Of a stretch of DNA of 47,574 nt, positions 30,236-39,759 are shown piece after piece. Each line of letters opens with the position of its first letter. The first letter of the stretch is position 1. Made by a program: the position numbers and the translations under genes. Location: positions 1 to 47,574 of the forward strand of contig DNYJ01000039.1 of assembly GCA_003505155.1 (NCBI GenBank). Direction: 5' to 3'. The notes beneath the pieces are model-generated. The model searched no databases and was not told where the DNA came from. It worked only from the letters and a program-made list of their open reading frames with translations. The DNA comes from Candidatus Uhrbacteria bacterium (lineage in GTDB: Bacteria > Patescibacteriota > Patescibacteriia > UBA9934 > UBA10169).

Positions 30236-31550
30236 ATTCAAGCGGATTTGCAAACCTCCCGCCGCGGATGACTTCGAAGTGAAGATGGGTTCCTGAAGAG
30301 CGTCCGGTTGTGCCGCAAAGCGCCAGCGGCACACCAGCCGTAACAACTTGGCCGGGGGATACATAGAGCTCTGCGTTATGGCCATAGCGCGTTTGGATGC
30401 CGTTGCCGTGGTCAATCTCCACTGTGTAGCCGTAGCCGCCGCGCCAGCCGGAATACACCACTACACCGTCGGCGGCCGCATAGTTCGTGTTCGTCGAAGC
30501 GTTGTGTCCGTTGCAGTCAATATCCACGCCGGTATGCCGCCAGCCATAGTACTGGGTGATGGTTCGAAGGTCCGCCGGCCACACCCAGGCGCCAGAACCC
30601 GCCGGAAGAGCCGAGCGAGCCGGAGCGGATGAAGGCATACCGGTGAACAGGCTGCGCACGGGAGCAACCGATGGGATCCGAGCGCTGACGGAAATTTTTC
30701 CGCCGGGGATGATCAGGCTCTCACCAATGGAGAGATCATTCGCGGAAGCCAGACGATTGAAGCCGATGATTGTTTCCGCGTTGGCTCCATACTTGCGGGC
30801 AATCGCCAACAGCGTGTCGCCTCGCTTCACAGTATGGATCACGCCGTCTGTCGGAGGAATCGTAAGCCCTTGACCGATCTTGAGCGTCGAACGAAACGAG
30901 AGGCCGTTCGCCCAAAGAAGTGTATTGAGTGAAAGTCCATAGCGATCCGCAATACCGCCAAGCGTGTCTCCATCGGCGATCATATACGTTTCCACCTCCG
31001 TGCGCGGCGCCACGGACGGCTTGCTTTCCACAAGCGTCGGCGCCACGACCGCGCCACCCACTGTCGTCGTCACATAACTGTCGTTCAACGAATGCGTGTC
31101 GGTTCCACCCAGCGCACTTGAAACGAGACCGGCTTCAAAATAATCCGGAATATCTCGTTCCGCAACCGCAGTTTCCGATGTAACTTCCTCCACCACAGGA
31201 GCAAGCTCATCAATCACCATGCGAAAGAGGAGACTTTTCTCGCCAAACCCTTCGGCGCGCACTTCGCTCCCACTTATATTGATGAACCCGACGAGAAGAG
31301 CAATGAGAAACATGCTCACATGCACAACCCATCGTCCGGAGAAAAAATACAGCACATGCCAACGGGATCCGGAAGCAGGACCGCGAGTCGCTCGTTTCAC
31401 GCCAGAGAACGCCCGGTAGGACTCCACAAGACCCTTGCGTCCAAGCCATTTCATCGCGCGCCAGCCGGGACCGAAAAACGTTCCGCAGAACTTCACAAAA
31501 AAACGGCGAATGACCACCAACCCTTTCAAAAAAAGGAGGGCAATCCGCAC
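30225..31550 (-). CDS. LysM and M23 peptidase (cell-wall endopeptidase)
   Basis: The protein has a cytoplasmic basic segment, one transmembrane helix (about 76-93, VSMFLIALLVGFINI), two LysM modules (ETYMIADGDTLGGIADRYGLSLNTLLWANGL and IHTVKRGDTLLAIARKYGANAETIIGFNRL) and an M23 domain. The zinc ligands are in HTGVDID and HLHFEV. LysM binds glycan, M23 cuts peptide cross-links, so a role in wall remodelling is expected. The start (GTG 31550) is uncertain; ATG 31454 is an option. It is in a leftward run after manC. Confidence 0.9.
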   Translation of the reverse strand: MRIALLFLKGLVVIRRFFVKFCGTFFGPGWRAMKWLGRKGLVESYRAFSGVKRATRGPASGSRWHVLYFFSGRWVVHVSMFLIALLVGFINISGSEVRAEGFGEKSLLFRMVIDELAPVVEEVTSETAVAERDIPDYFEAGLVSSALGGTDTHSLNDSYVTTTVGGAVVAPTLVESKPSVAPRTEVETYMIADGDTLGGIADRYGLSLNTLLWANGLSFRSTLKIGQGLTIPPTDGVIHTVKRGDTLLAIARKYGANAETIIGFNRLASANDLSIGESLIIPGGKISVSARIPSVAPVRSLFTGMPSSAPARSALPAGSGAWVWPADLRTITQYYGWRHTGVDIDCNGHNASTNTNYAAADGVVVYSGWRGGYGYTVEIDHGNGIQTRYGHNAELYVSPGQVVTAGVPLALCGTTGRSSGTHLHFEVIRGGRFANPLEYVR

Positions 31551-31618
31551 CGAAAATTGTTTGACGACGAGGCTGATACGAAAGAAAATCTATCAAGAAA
31601 TCCGCTTTCCGTCAACGC

Positions 31619-32722
31619 TTAAAGAAACTCATCGTGCCCTGTTTGACGAATTTGTGCGAGAACTTCTTTCACGCGTTGAGCCTGCGCGTGAGTCGTCACC
31701 AGTAAAGCATCATCGGTGTCTATCACGACGATGTTTTCGACGCCCACGAGCGCGACGAGTTTTTTCGAACTTGTCCGAACGAGATTGCCTCGCGCATCCA
31801 CAACAATCGCCGTGTCAGGCACGATATTCTCGACTTCGCGATCCTCCGAGAGCCGCGCATAGAGCGTATCCCAGCCGCCAATGTCGCTCCACCCGAAATC
31901 GCCTTTGATGATGAGAACGTCTGCGGGATCCATTTTTTCCGTCACCGCATAGTCGAAGGAAGTCGGCTCCGTCTCCCCAAACGCTCGAGCCGCCGCCTCT
32001 CTGTCACCTCCGCGCAACGCCTCCTTCACTTCGCGCAAAGCCGCGCCGGTTGCGGGGGCATAACGTTCAAACGCCGCTAGAAACGCGCGAGGCGTCCATG
32101 TGTAGTAGCTCGCGTGCCAGAGATACGAGTCGTCTTCAAGATAGCGTTTCGCGGTCTCGTAATCTGGTTTCTCGGTGTGGCCGGCAAAGTGATAAACCTC
32201 GACGTCATCAATCCGACGTTCCATTTCACCCACACGGGTGTAGCCGAGAATCGTGCTTGGAAACGCCGCGGGAACGGCGATGTCGAGGAGCTTGCCCGTC
32301 TCTTCCACGAGCATACCCGCGACGCGCAGAGAGTCGAGAAACCGCTCCTCATCGCGTACATAATGATCGCTCGGCACAAAGACGACCGGCGCATCGGGAA
32401 CGATCAGTTCGAGATGCGCCGCAACATATCCCATTGCGGGACCCGTATCGCGCTTTTCAGGTTCAACGATAATGCGCTCGGGCGGCACCTCGGGAAAAAG
32501 CTCTTGGATCATCGGAGCAAAGGCAGACGAAGTCGAGAAAAAAATCCGCTCGGCCTCCATCCCGCGCAAGAGCCGACGATAGGTATCAACCAAGAGGGGT
32601 TCTTCAGAAACAAGTGTGGCAAATTGCTTCGGACGCGCTTGTCGAGAAAGAGGCCAAAGCCGCGTACCAACCCCGCCGGCGAGAATCACAGCGTGGAGTT
32701 GTTGGAAAGGGAGATGGGACAT
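31619..32722 (-). CDS. manC: Mannose-1-phosphate guanylyltransferase
   Basis: The ~367-aa protein begins LHAVILAGGVGTRLWPLSRQARPKQF, the nucleotidyltransferase signature of the GMP branch. It continues with IVEPEKRDTGPAMGY, VFVPSDHYV and KGDFGWSDIGGWD. It makes GDP-mannose from mannose-1-phosphate and GTP for glycans. It lacks the phosphomannose isomerase domain of bifunctional ManC, so it is the single-function form. ATG 32722 is the start (LHAVILAGG begins soon after). Confidence 0.93.
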   Translation of the reverse strand: MSHLPFQQLHAVILAGGVGTRLWPLSRQARPKQFATLVSEEPLLVDTYRRLLRGMEAERIFFSTSSAFAPMIQELFPEVPPERIIVEPEKRDTGPAMGYVAAHLELIVPDAPVVFVPSDHYVRDEERFLDSLRVAGMLVEETGKLLDIAVPAAFPSTILGYTRVGEMERRIDDVEVYHFAGHTEKPDYETAKRYLEDDSYLWHASYYTWTPRAFLAAFERYAPATGAALREVKEALRGGDREAAARAFGETEPTSFDYAVTEKMDPADVLIIKGDFGWSDIGGWDTLYARLSEDREVENIVPDTAIVVDARGNLVRTSSKKLVALVGVENIVVIDTDDALLVTTHAQAQRVKEVLAQIRQTGHDEFL

Positions 32723-32781
32723 AATGACGATCGCAAACAATCCTTGGTGACAACTTAATCAGGGTAAGCGTTCCGAATCGT

Positions 32782-33387
32782 CTACAAGCGATCAAAAACA
32801 CTCCAGTTCACGCGATGCTCTTTGCAGGGGCCGTGTTGGCGGATAGCTTCTAAATGAGTTCGCGTCCCGTACCCCTTGTGCCGATTAAATCCATAGAGCG
32901 GGAAGTCATTGTGAAGTGCCCCCATCATACGGTCTCGCTCCTCCTTTGCCAATATTGATGCCGCGGCGATGGAGGCGATTTTTGAGTCGCCTCGAACGAC
33001 CCCTTGTTGAGGAAGAATGGTTCCGGGAAGCGTCCATGCATCTATCAGAAGGTAATCCGCCTCCGAGATTTGTTCGAGGGCTCTTGCGTAAGCCAAAAAC
33101 GTTGCGGGGCGAATTCCCATCGTGTTAATCTCCTCGGCGGAGGCAACCCCTACGCTCCAAAAGCGCGCCTGTATCTTAATTCCAATCTCGAGGTTCGCCC
33201 GACGCTTCGCTGTCAGTTTCTTCGAGTCATTGAGATAGGGGAGATCAAAATCAAGAGGAAGACACGCGGCACCAACAATGACAGGCCCCGCCAAAGGCCC
33301 CATCCCAGCCTCATCCATCCCGACGACACAGAGAGATCCAGAGTGCTGAAGCTCTAATTCTAGGTTGTTTTTGAGCGTCTCGGGCAC
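32782..33387 (-). CDS. rnhB: Ribonuclease HII
   Basis: The 201-aa protein carries GMDEAGMGPLAGPV (first catalytic Asp and Glu; Met replaces the usual Arg), LLIDAW and RGDSKIASIAAASILAKEERDR. RNase HII removes ribonucleotides from DNA and RNA-DNA hybrids. It uses a GTG start at 33387. The hppA promoter lies just upstream in the other direction. Confidence 0.95.
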   Translation of the reverse strand: MPETLKNNLELELQHSGSLCVVGMDEAGMGPLAGPVIVGAACLPLDFDLPYLNDSKKLTAKRRANLEIGIKIQARFWSVGVASAEEINTMGIRPATFLAYARALEQISEADYLLIDAWTLPGTILPQQGVVRGDSKIASIAAASILAKEERDRMMGALHNDFPLYGFNRHKGYGTRTHLEAIRQHGPCKEHRVNWSVFDRL

Positions 33388-33396
33388 AGAAACACG

Positions 33397-33425
33397 TTGA
33401 CATAAAGCTTTATGAAACCTATTAT
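33397..33425 (+). promoter_or_regulatory. hppA promoter
   Basis: TTGACA (33397-33402) and TATTAT (33420-33425) with exact 17-bp spacing. It lies directly upstream of the divergent rnhB start codon. Confidence 0.75.
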
Positions 33426-33454
33426 ATCAGCGTTTTAATTCGTTATCGCAAATT

Positions 33455-35437
33455 ATGAATCTTGTCACGTATGCGATCATCGCGGGCGCTCTGGCGCTTT
33501 TCTTCGCCGCCTCTCTCACACGCTCTGTTCTTCGCCTGCCCCAAGGGGAAGGCAAAATGAAAGGCATCGCCCTTGCCATCCAAGAAGGCGCCAAGGCCTA
33601 CCTGATTCGCCAGTACACCGTGATTGCCTGGATCGGGCTCGTGGTGTTTTTGATTTTGGGTTTTGCCCTGGGATGGAAACTCGCTCTTGGGTTCCTTGTC
33701 GGCGCCGTTTTCTCTGGCATCGCGGGCGCCATCGGCATGGCTGTTTCGGTTCGCGCCAACGTGCGCACAGCCGAGGCCGCCAAGTCGGGACTGCATGCGG
33801 CCATGAACGTCGCCGTCAAGGGCGGCGCGGTTACCGGCTTTTTTGTCGTGGGGCTCGGTCTCCTTGCCATCGCCGGATTTTATGCCCTGACGGGCGACGT
33901 TGACGCCTTGATCGGACTTGGATTCGGAGGTTCGCTCATCTCCGTCTTCGCGCGACTTGGAGGCGGCATTTTCACGAAAGCCGCCGATGTTGGAGCTGAT
34001 CTCGTCGGAAAAGTTGAAGCGGGCATCCCTGAAGACGATCCGCGCAATCCGGCTGTGATCGCCGACAACGTTGGGGACAACGTGGGGGATTGCGCCGGCA
34101 TGGCCGCCGACCTGTTTGAAACGTACGCCGTCACGCTCGTGGCCGCCATGCTCATCGGCCGCATCACCGTGGGAACCGACGCCGCGCTCCTGTATCCGCT
34201 CGCGATCGGATCCATCGCCGTTGTCGCTTCCGTTCTGGGACTCTTCTTCGTAAAGCTATCGAAAAATTTGAATATCATGGGCGCCCTCTATAAGGGGCTT
34301 GCGGCAACCGGCATCCTCGCTCTTGCCGGATTCGCCGCGTTCAATCCATGGATCGCTCCCGAAGTCGGAGGCGTGTGGAATGCCTTCGGAGCCGCCGTCG
34401 TGGGACTTGCGGTTACCGCGCTTCTCATCGTCATCACCGAATATTACACCTCGACCGCCTATAAACCCGTACGCCGCCTGGCCGCCGCTTCCGAAACAGG
34501 ACACGGCACGAACATCATCGCGGGTCTTGGGCTTTCTATGCGCGCAACGGCTTTGCCTGTTGTCGTCATCGCCGCAGGACTCCTTGGATCTTTCGCCATC
34601 GCTGAACTCTACGGCGTGGCCATCGCCGCCACCGCAATGCTTTCTTTGACAGGCATGGTTGTAACCCTCGATGCCTTCGGGCCTATCACCGATAACGCCG
34701 GCGGGATTGCGGAGATGTCCGAACTCTCGGAAAGCGTACGCGAAGTTACCGACAAACTCGACGCGGTTGGAAATACTACGAAGGCTGTCACGAAGGCTTA
34801 TGCGATCGGTTCCGCCGGACTCGCCGCCGTCGTTCTCTTCAGCGCGTATACGGAAGAGCTCGCCAAGCTCGGCGCAGACGTCGTGTTCCGTCTCTCTGAC
34901 CCCTATGTCATCGTCGGGCTCTTCGCGGGAGGCCTCGTTACCTACCTCTTCGCCGCACTCGCGATGGAGGCGGTTGGACGCGCTGCGGGAGCCGTCGTCG
35001 AGGAAGTACGCCGCCAATTCCGAGAGATCAAAGGCATCATGGACGGCTCCGGAAAACCCGACTACGGCCGTGCGGTGGACATCGTAACGCGCGCCGCCTT
35101 GGGACAGATGATCGCTCCGGCTCTCCTTGCCGTCGCCGCTCCGATCGTCGTCGGATTCCTGCTTGGCCCCGAAGCGCTGGGAGGTCTTCTCATCGGCTCC
35201 ATCGTGACCGGACTCTTCATGGCCATTTCCATGACGACCGGCGGCGGCGCATGGGATAACGCCAAGAAATACATTGAAAACGGCAATCACGGAGGAAAGG
35301 GGAGCGTCGCTCATGCCGCAGCCATTACGGGAGACACGGTGGGCGATCCCTACAAAGACACGGCCGGCCCGGCTCTGAACCCCATGATTAAGATTATGAA
35401 CATCATCGCGGTCATTATCGTCGCGTTGATTGTGTAG
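33455..35437 (+). CDS. hppA: Membrane-bound H+-translocating pyrophosphatase
   Basis: The 660-aa protein has about 16 membrane helices and the V-PPase signatures: [55 protein letters not shown] and [17 protein letters not shown]. It couples PPi hydrolysis to ion pumping. GNTTKA (about residues 439-444) has Lys where K+-dependent forms have Ala, so it is predicted K+-independent and a proton pump. It is led by a consensus promoter. The trigger-factor gene follows after 17 bp. Confidence 0.95.
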   Translation: MNLVTYAIIAGALALFFAASLTRSVLRLPQGEGKMKGIALAIQEGAKAYLIRQYTVIAWIGLVVFLILGFALGWKLALGFLVGAVFSGIAGAIGMAVSVRANVRTAEAAKSGLHAAMNVAVKGGAVTGFFVVGLGLLAIAGFYALTGDVDALIGLGFGGSLISVFARLGGGIFTKAADVGADLVGKVEAGIPEDDPRNPAVIADNVGDNVGDCAGMAADLFETYAVTLVAAMLIGRITVGTDAALLYPLAIGSIAVVASVLGLFFVKLSKNLNIMGALYKGLAATGILALAGFAAFNPWIAPEVGGVWNAFGAAVVGLAVTALLIVITEYYTSTAYKPVRRLAAASETGHGTNIIAGLGLSMRATALPVVVIAAGLLGSFAIAELYGVAIAATAMLSLTGMVVTLDAFGPITDNAGGIAEMSELSESVREVTDKLDAVGNTTKAVTKAYAIGSAGLAAVVLFSAYTEELAKLGADVVFRLSDPYVIVGLFAGGLVTYLFAALAMEAVGRAAGAVVEEVRRQFREIKGIMDGSGKPDYGRAVDIVTRAALGQMIAPALLAVAAPIVVGFLLGPEALGGLLIGSIVTGLFMAISMTTGGGAWDNAKKYIENGNHGGKGSVAHAAAITGDTVGDPYKDTAGPALNPMIKIMNIIAVIIVALIV

Positions 35438-35454
35438 AAAAGGATCAACCCGTT

Positions 35455-36747
35455 ATGTCCAGCACAGAATTGATCAAAGAATCCGAAACAAGGGTGAAAC
35501 TCATTGTCACCATCCCCCCCGACGAACTCACGCCGTTTCTCAAATCAGCCGCCGGAGAGATTTCCAAGGAGGCGAAGATTCCCGGCTTCCGCCCTGGCCA
35601 TGCTCCTTATGACGAGGTTGTCAAAAAAACAGGGGAGATGGCGGTGTTGGAAAAAGCTCTCGATCAAATTATTCGGAAGACGTTCGTAAAAGCTGTCCTT
35701 GAACACAAACTCGAAACGATTTCGCCTCCCGAAGTGAATGTCATGAAGCTGGTTCCGGGTTCGGAGGTTGTTTACGAGGCTACGGTCTCGCTCGTCCCGC
35801 ACGTCAAGCGGCTCGCCGATTGGAAAACCGTCAAAATCAAGAAGAACCCCATTATCGTTACCGACAAGGAAATTGATCAGGCACTGAAAGATCTTACGGA
35901 CATGCGACGCAAAGAAATTCGAGCGGCCGCGGGGGAGACGATCGGCAAAACGGATAAGGTGGTTGTGGATCTGGAGATGAATCGTGAAGGTGTTCCTATC
36001 GAGGGAGGCCAATCGAAAGGCTCTTTCGTTTTCATGGACCATGAGTCGTATCTTCCGGGACTTCAAGAAGCGCTCCTTCGCATGAAGGAAGGCGAGAAAA
36101 AAACGTTTACGATTCTGTTCCCCTCCGAGCACTTCCAAAAACATCTTGCCGGAAAGGAAGTTGAGGTTACCGCCGACATCAAGGAGGTTTTCCATCTTGA
36201 ACGCCCCGCCATAGATGAGGAGCTTGCAAAAAGCTTGGGATTTGACACGCTTGACGCTCTGCGCGGCAAACTCAACGAAAACATCGAAGCGGAGAAGGAA
36301 CGGGAAGAGGAAGTCCGGTTTGAGCGCGAACTTCTTGAACGACTCGCGGAAAAATCCGAGTTCGAAGAGACCCCGAAAAATCTCATCGAAAACGAAACCC
36401 AGAAGATGCTCCGTGAATTGCAGTACCATATAGCCTCCCAAGGCCTCTCATTCGACGATTATCTCGCTTCCATCAAAAAAACCATTGAGGAGTTAGAAAC
36501 TGGGTTCGAACCGCAAGCCAAGAGCCGACTCAAAATCGCCCTTCTCCTCAAGCACATCGCGAAGGAGGAGCAAATCTCAGCAAGCGAAGAGGAACTCTCA
36601 AAGCTCGTGAGCGAGCAAGCAAAGGGTGTGAAAGATCGAGAGACGCTCAATCGCCTCCATTCGCCGGAGTATCGAGAATATCAAGGAAACATTCTGCGCA
36701 ATCAAGCGGTGATTGATCTTCTCAAAAAGACGGCCATGAACGAATAG
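35455..36747 (+). CDS. tig: Trigger factor
   Basis: The 430-aa protein has an N-terminal ribosome-binding domain with the signature GFRPGHAP (about 40-47), an FKBP-type PPIase domain (about 160-245, VVVDLEMNREG ... GLQEALLRMKEGEKKTFTILFP) and a helical C-terminal chaperone domain. It is a ribosome-bound chaperone for nascent chains. GFRPGHAP replaces GFRxGKxP. The last base of its TAG stop is the first base of the repeat element that follows. Confidence 0.95.
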   Translation: MSSTELIKESETRVKLIVTIPPDELTPFLKSAAGEISKEAKIPGFRPGHAPYDEVVKKTGEMAVLEKALDQIIRKTFVKAVLEHKLETISPPEVNVMKLVPGSEVVYEATVSLVPHVKRLADWKTVKIKKNPIIVTDKEIDQALKDLTDMRRKEIRAAAGETIGKTDKVVVDLEMNREGVPIEGGQSKGSFVFMDHESYLPGLQEALLRMKEGEKKTFTILFPSEHFQKHLAGKEVEVTADIKEVFHLERPAIDEELAKSLGFDTLDALRGKLNENIEAEKEREEEVRFERELLERLAEKSEFEETPKNLIENETQKMLRELQYHIASQGLSFDDYLASIKKTIEELETGFEPQAKSRLKIALLLKHIAKEEQISASEEELSKLVSEQAKGVKDRETLNRLHSPEYREYQGNILRNQAVIDLLKKTAMNE

Positions 36748-36911
36748 GGGATCCTGCAAAAGTCGATGAGATTGCGATATGTGGGCTGGCAGTCGTTGAA
36801 AACGTACTGAATGGTACGTTGAGACGATGCCAGCCCGCCCGACTGAACGAGTCAGTCGTTCGGGCGGGGGCGCCCACAGATTGCAAGCTCGCGACTTTTG
36901 CAGAGATCCCC
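36747..36911. repeat. 165-bp stem-rich element with terminal inverted repeats (MITE-like or ncRNA)
   Basis: The ends are near-perfect inverted repeats: GGGGATC-C-TGCAAAAGTCG at the left, matched by CGACTTTTGCA-GA-GATCCCC at the right. Inside, TGTGGGC/GCCCACA closes a junction of two long hairpins: CTGGCA..AACGTAC/GTACGTT..GCCAG and CCCGCCC-GACTGA/TCAGTC..GGGCGGG. It has no reading frame. It may be a miniature inverted-repeat element or a structured RNA read from tig. Part of it (CGTTCGGGCGGGG) also occurs in the broken tRNA-Arg. Confidence 0.75.
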
Positions 36912-36918
36912 ATAATCT

Positions 36919-37179
36919 ATGATTCTGACGGTGCATGTAAGGCCTGGAGCCAGAGAGAGCCGCATGGAAGCGATCCTCGATGAGCAAACGGTGAAAATCG
37001 CTCTTAAAGCTCCGGCCATGGAAGGGAAGGCAAACGCCGAACTGATCGCCTTCCTATCCGGAAATCTCGGGATTGCCAAGTCGAAAATTGAGATTATTCG
37101 TGGGGCGGCTACGCGGTTAAAACACGTAAGAATAGAGGGAAACGACCAAAAAACAGCCTCGGAGTTGTTCCGTATTTAA
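36919..37179 (+). CDS. YggU/UPF0235 family protein
   Basis: The 86-aa protein matches the DUF167 family: ILTVHVRPGARESRMEAI, LKAPAMEGKANAELIAFLSGNLGI, SKIEIIRGAATRLKHVRIEG. The family is small, conserved and without an agreed function; a fold with one beta sheet and two helices is known. It lies just after the stem-rich element. Confidence 0.92.
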   Translation: MILTVHVRPGARESRMEAILDEQTVKIALKAPAMEGKANAELIAFLSGNLGIAKSKIEIIRGAATRLKHVRIEGNDQKTASELFRI

Positions 37180-37230
37180 GCGTGTGGACAAATGTTTGTC
37201 GGAAGAGCGTATTTTTGGTATGCTCTCTAT

Positions 37231-37298
37231 GCCTGTTGTTTAAAACAACCAGGTTAACAAAAGGCCCAGGAAGACCGTGCCTCGTGCACGGTTTTTCT
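37231..37298 (+). ncRNA. Possible small RNA with own promoter and terminator
   Basis: A promoter TTGTCG-N17-TATGCT (37196-37224) precedes a short span with hairpin CCTG-TTGTTT/AAACAA-CCAGG (37232-37253). It ends at a terminator CCGTGC/GCACGG (37275-37291) plus TTTTTCTATTTT. No reading frame is present. It could be a small RNA of ~70 nt, or only the tail of the YggU transcript. Confidence 0.4.
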
Positions 37299-37321
37299 AT
37301 TTTCTGAAAACGCCCGTTAGC

Positions 37322-37552
37322 CTACGGCTCATCAATGCCGCCCTCCGAGAACGGGTGGCACCTCCCCACGCGCCGGCAGGTTTTCCACCCCCCTCGCAAA
37401 AGCCCGTATGTTTCAAGGGATCGAACACCGTATTCGGAGCACGTCGGATGAAAGCGGCAAACACCGGAGGGATGCAAGAACTTTAAAGGACCATGGTCGG
37501 GAGACAAAGTTTTCTGATACGCTCGAATGAGACAGATCACAATTTTTTTCAT
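37322..37552 (-). CDS. yidD: Membrane protein insertion efficiency factor YidD
   Basis: The 76-aa protein has the YidD pattern: an amphipathic start (IRAYQKTLSPDHG), CRFHPTCSEYGVRSLETYG and a tail with GRCHPFSEGG. It aids YidC-dependent insertion. It overlaps rnpA by 4 bp (ATGA). No yidC follows, although yidC is normally next in this cluster. Confidence 0.92.
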   Translation of the reverse strand: MKKIVICLIRAYQKTLSPDHGPLKFLHPSGVCRFHPTCSEYGVRSLETYGLLRGGWKTCRRVGRCHPFSEGGIDEP

Positions 37553-37890
37553 GCCAAAAGCTTCGCTTTCTTGAGTGCCCGCTCCAAGGCTTCTTCCAGT
37601 TTTTTGTAGGGCAAAGCCTTTGCCTGCGGCTGAACGGATACCGAAACGTCTTTCCCCGGGGAAATTTCTGGAAGAAGCAACCGAATGATCTCACGCACCT
37701 GACGGCGGACGCGGTTGCGCTCCACCGCTTTTTTTGAAACTCGACTACCGACCACGACGGCGAAACGAGACAAAGCAAGATGGTTCCCGACAAACCGAAC
37801 CGAGTAAGGAGAGACGAACGTCTTTTCTCCTTCTTTGAACACACGATCGAAGTCGCGGTCTCGTCGAAGCCGATGTTCCTTTGGCAACAT
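37549..37890 (-). CDS. rnpA: Ribonuclease P protein component
   Basis: The 113-aa basic protein starts MLPKEHRLRRDRDFDRVFKEG and carries the signature KKAVERNRVRRQVREIIR. It assists the RNase P RNA in tRNA 5' maturation. It lies between rpmH and yidD as in most bacteria. Confidence 0.95.
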   Translation of the reverse strand: MLPKEHRLRRDRDFDRVFKEGEKTFVSPYSVRFVGNHLALSRFAVVVGSRVSKKAVERNRVRRQVREIIRLLLPEISPGKDVSVSVQPQAKALPYKKLEEALERALKKAKLLA

Positions 37891-37924
37891 ACGGAAAACT
37901 CGTCATGTCGTGACGAGCTTTATC

Positions 37925-38077
37925 TTACTTGGTTTTCAAAGTCGGTGCGAGACGTTTGCGGCCTTTGGCTCGGCGACGGGCGAGAACCGCCTTGCCGGAC
38001 TTTGTCTGCATGCGCTTCTTAAATCCATGCACGCGTACGTTCCGCCGTTTCTTTGGGTGATAGGTTCGTTGAGGCAT
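37925..38077 (-). CDS. rpmH: 50S ribosomal protein L34
   Basis: The 50-aa protein reads [23 protein letters not shown] then the typical [22 protein letters not shown]34 is the first gene of the rpmH-rnpA-yidD cluster next to dnaA. The ATG at 38077 is set by homology. Confidence 0.97.
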   Translation of the reverse strand: MPQRTYHPKKRRNVRVHGFKKRMQTKSGKAVLARRRAKGRKRLAPTLKTK

Positions 38078-38301
38078 AAGGCGAGGTTGCGGATTTGAGA
38101 TGAGAGATTTGAACGAGAAGAGGACGTTCAACTGCGGACAGTATACACAGACTTTCCACAATCCGGCAATCTCACTTATTCATTCAACTGAAAAAAGCCT
38201 GTTTCGAGTCCGCTTCATGAAGGAAAACTCGTTTGAAATCTTGATATTCTAACCGCGCCAAAGCTCAATTTTTGTCAAGAAAAAATCATCTGCCAACGGG
38301 C

Positions 38302-38331
38302 TTGCTCATATAGAGGTAACTCCGTTATAGT
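38302..38331 (+). promoter_or_regulatory. dnaA promoter
   Basis: TTGCTC (38302-38307) and TATAGT (38326-38331) with 18-bp spacing, 37 bp before the dnaA start codon. Confidence 0.45.
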
Positions 38332-38367
38332 ACTCGAGCTGACTTGATTTCTAACTTCTCCTCGCTT

Positions 38368-39759
38368 ATGGACACGCACGAGCTATGGCAATCCGCTCTT
38401 GGGGAGTTGGAACTCAAACTCTCCAAAGCAAACTTTACCACGTGGTTTAAACAGACGTTCATCTCTCTTTATAACGACGGGGCGGTCACGATCGGCGTCC
38501 CAAATGCGTTCACAAAAGCCTGGCTCGAGAAAAAATACCATCGTGACATTACCCAGTGTCTGCATATACTCTCCGGACAAGGAATCAAACAGGTTGTCTA
38601 TCGTGTAGAAACGCGGCAAGGAACGCCGCAGATCGTTCCTTCGTTGGAAGAAATTGCCGCCGCAAGAAAGAAAGAAGCGATCGGTTATGGCGAGATGCCC
38701 GCGTTTGCGCCAGCCTACCAAATCCGTCAGGAACCAAGCTCGTTAAGCTCCAAATATACCTTTGCCAATTTCGTCGTAGGAAAACAAAACGAGCTCGCGC
38801 ATGCCGCGGCCCAAGCCGTGAGCGCCCAGCCGGGCGGCGTCTACAACCCACTGTTTATTTATGGAGGTGTTGGTCTTGGAAAAACCCATCTTCTTCAGGC
38901 TATCGGAGCGGATATTCGCGCAAAAAATCCTGTGGCGACGATCCTCTACGCCACCTGCGAACGATTTACGAATGAATTTATTGATTCGGTGCGAAACGGA
39001 AAGGCCCAAGATTTCAAAAATCGCTACCGAAACGTTGACGTCCTTCTTTTGGATGACATTCATTTCATTACCGCCAAAGAACGCACGCAGGAGGAATTCT
39101 TTCATACGTTCAATCATCTCTACCAAAACAACAAACAAGTGGTCATCACAAGTGACCGGCCGCCCAAAGCCATTACTGGCCTTGAGCAACGCTTAATTTC
39201 CCGACTGACGTGGGGCATGTTGGCAGACGTTGGGAATCCAGATTACGAAACCCGTATGGCTATTCTCGAAACCAAGGCTCGCGAAAGAAATTATCTCCTT
39301 GATCGAGAGGTGCTCCACCTTATCAGCTCTGCCATCACATCGAATATTCGCGAGCTTGAGGGAGCTCTCAATAAAGTCATCGCCTTCCATCAATTTAAGA
39401 ATATTGATCCGTCCGTTGATTCAGTTCATGGAGTGCTCTCAAGTCTTCAGCCGACGCAAAACATCCGAACCGTGACTCCGAAACACCTCATTGAAACCGT
39501 CTCTGTCTATTACGACCTTACGATTGACGATCTTCTTGGAAAGAGCCGGGAAAAACGCTTTGCCTACCCGCGCCAAATCGTGATGTTTCTGATGCGCGAG
39601 GAAATCAAAAGCTCCTACCCTGCCATTGGCGCGGCGCTTGGAGGACGCGACCACACAACTGCCATGCATGCGTACGACAAGATTTCGACGCTGGTTGACT
39701 CCGATGAAAAATTACAGCAGGACCTCGAAATTATCAAGCAACGTATCTACGCTGTTTAA
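38368..39759 (+). CDS. dnaA: Chromosomal replication initiator DnaA
   Basis: The 463-aa protein has the N-terminal domain (LWQSALGELELKLSKANFTTWFKQT), AAA+ Walker A GGVGLGKTHLLQA, Walker B VLLLDDIHFI and the C-terminal DNA-binding domain (GKSREKRFAYPRQIVMFLMREE ... GGRDHTTAMHA). DnaA opens oriC. The ATG at 38368 is preferred over TTG 38344. It is divergent from rpmH, the classic origin layout. Confidence 0.97.
   Translation: MDTHELWQSALGELELKLSKANFTTWFKQTFISLYNDGAVTIGVPNAFTKAWLEKKYHRDITQCLHILSGQGIKQVVYRVETRQGTPQIVPSLEEIAAARKKEAIGYGEMPAFAPAYQIRQEPSSLSSKYTFANFVVGKQNELAHAAAQAVSAQPGGVYNPLFIYGGVGLGKTHLLQAIGADIRAKNPVATILYATCERFTNEFIDSVRNGKAQDFKNRYRNVDVLLLDDIHFITAKERTQEEFFHTFNHLYQNNKQVVITSDRPPKAITGLEQRLISRLTWGMLADVGNPDYETRMAILETKARERNYLLDREVLHLISSAITSNIRELEGALNKVIAFHQFKNIDPSVDSVHGVLSSLQPTQNIRTVTPKHLIETVSVYYDLTIDDLLGKSREKRFAYPRQIVMFLMREEIKSSYPAIGAALGGRDHTTAMHAYDKISTLVDSDEKLQQDLEIIKQRIYAV

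Noticed and set aside
37322..37552. Expected yidC after yidD
   Set aside because: No YidC-like frame is present on the minus strand after yidD; the neighbouring space holds the small-RNA candidate and YggU-family gene.
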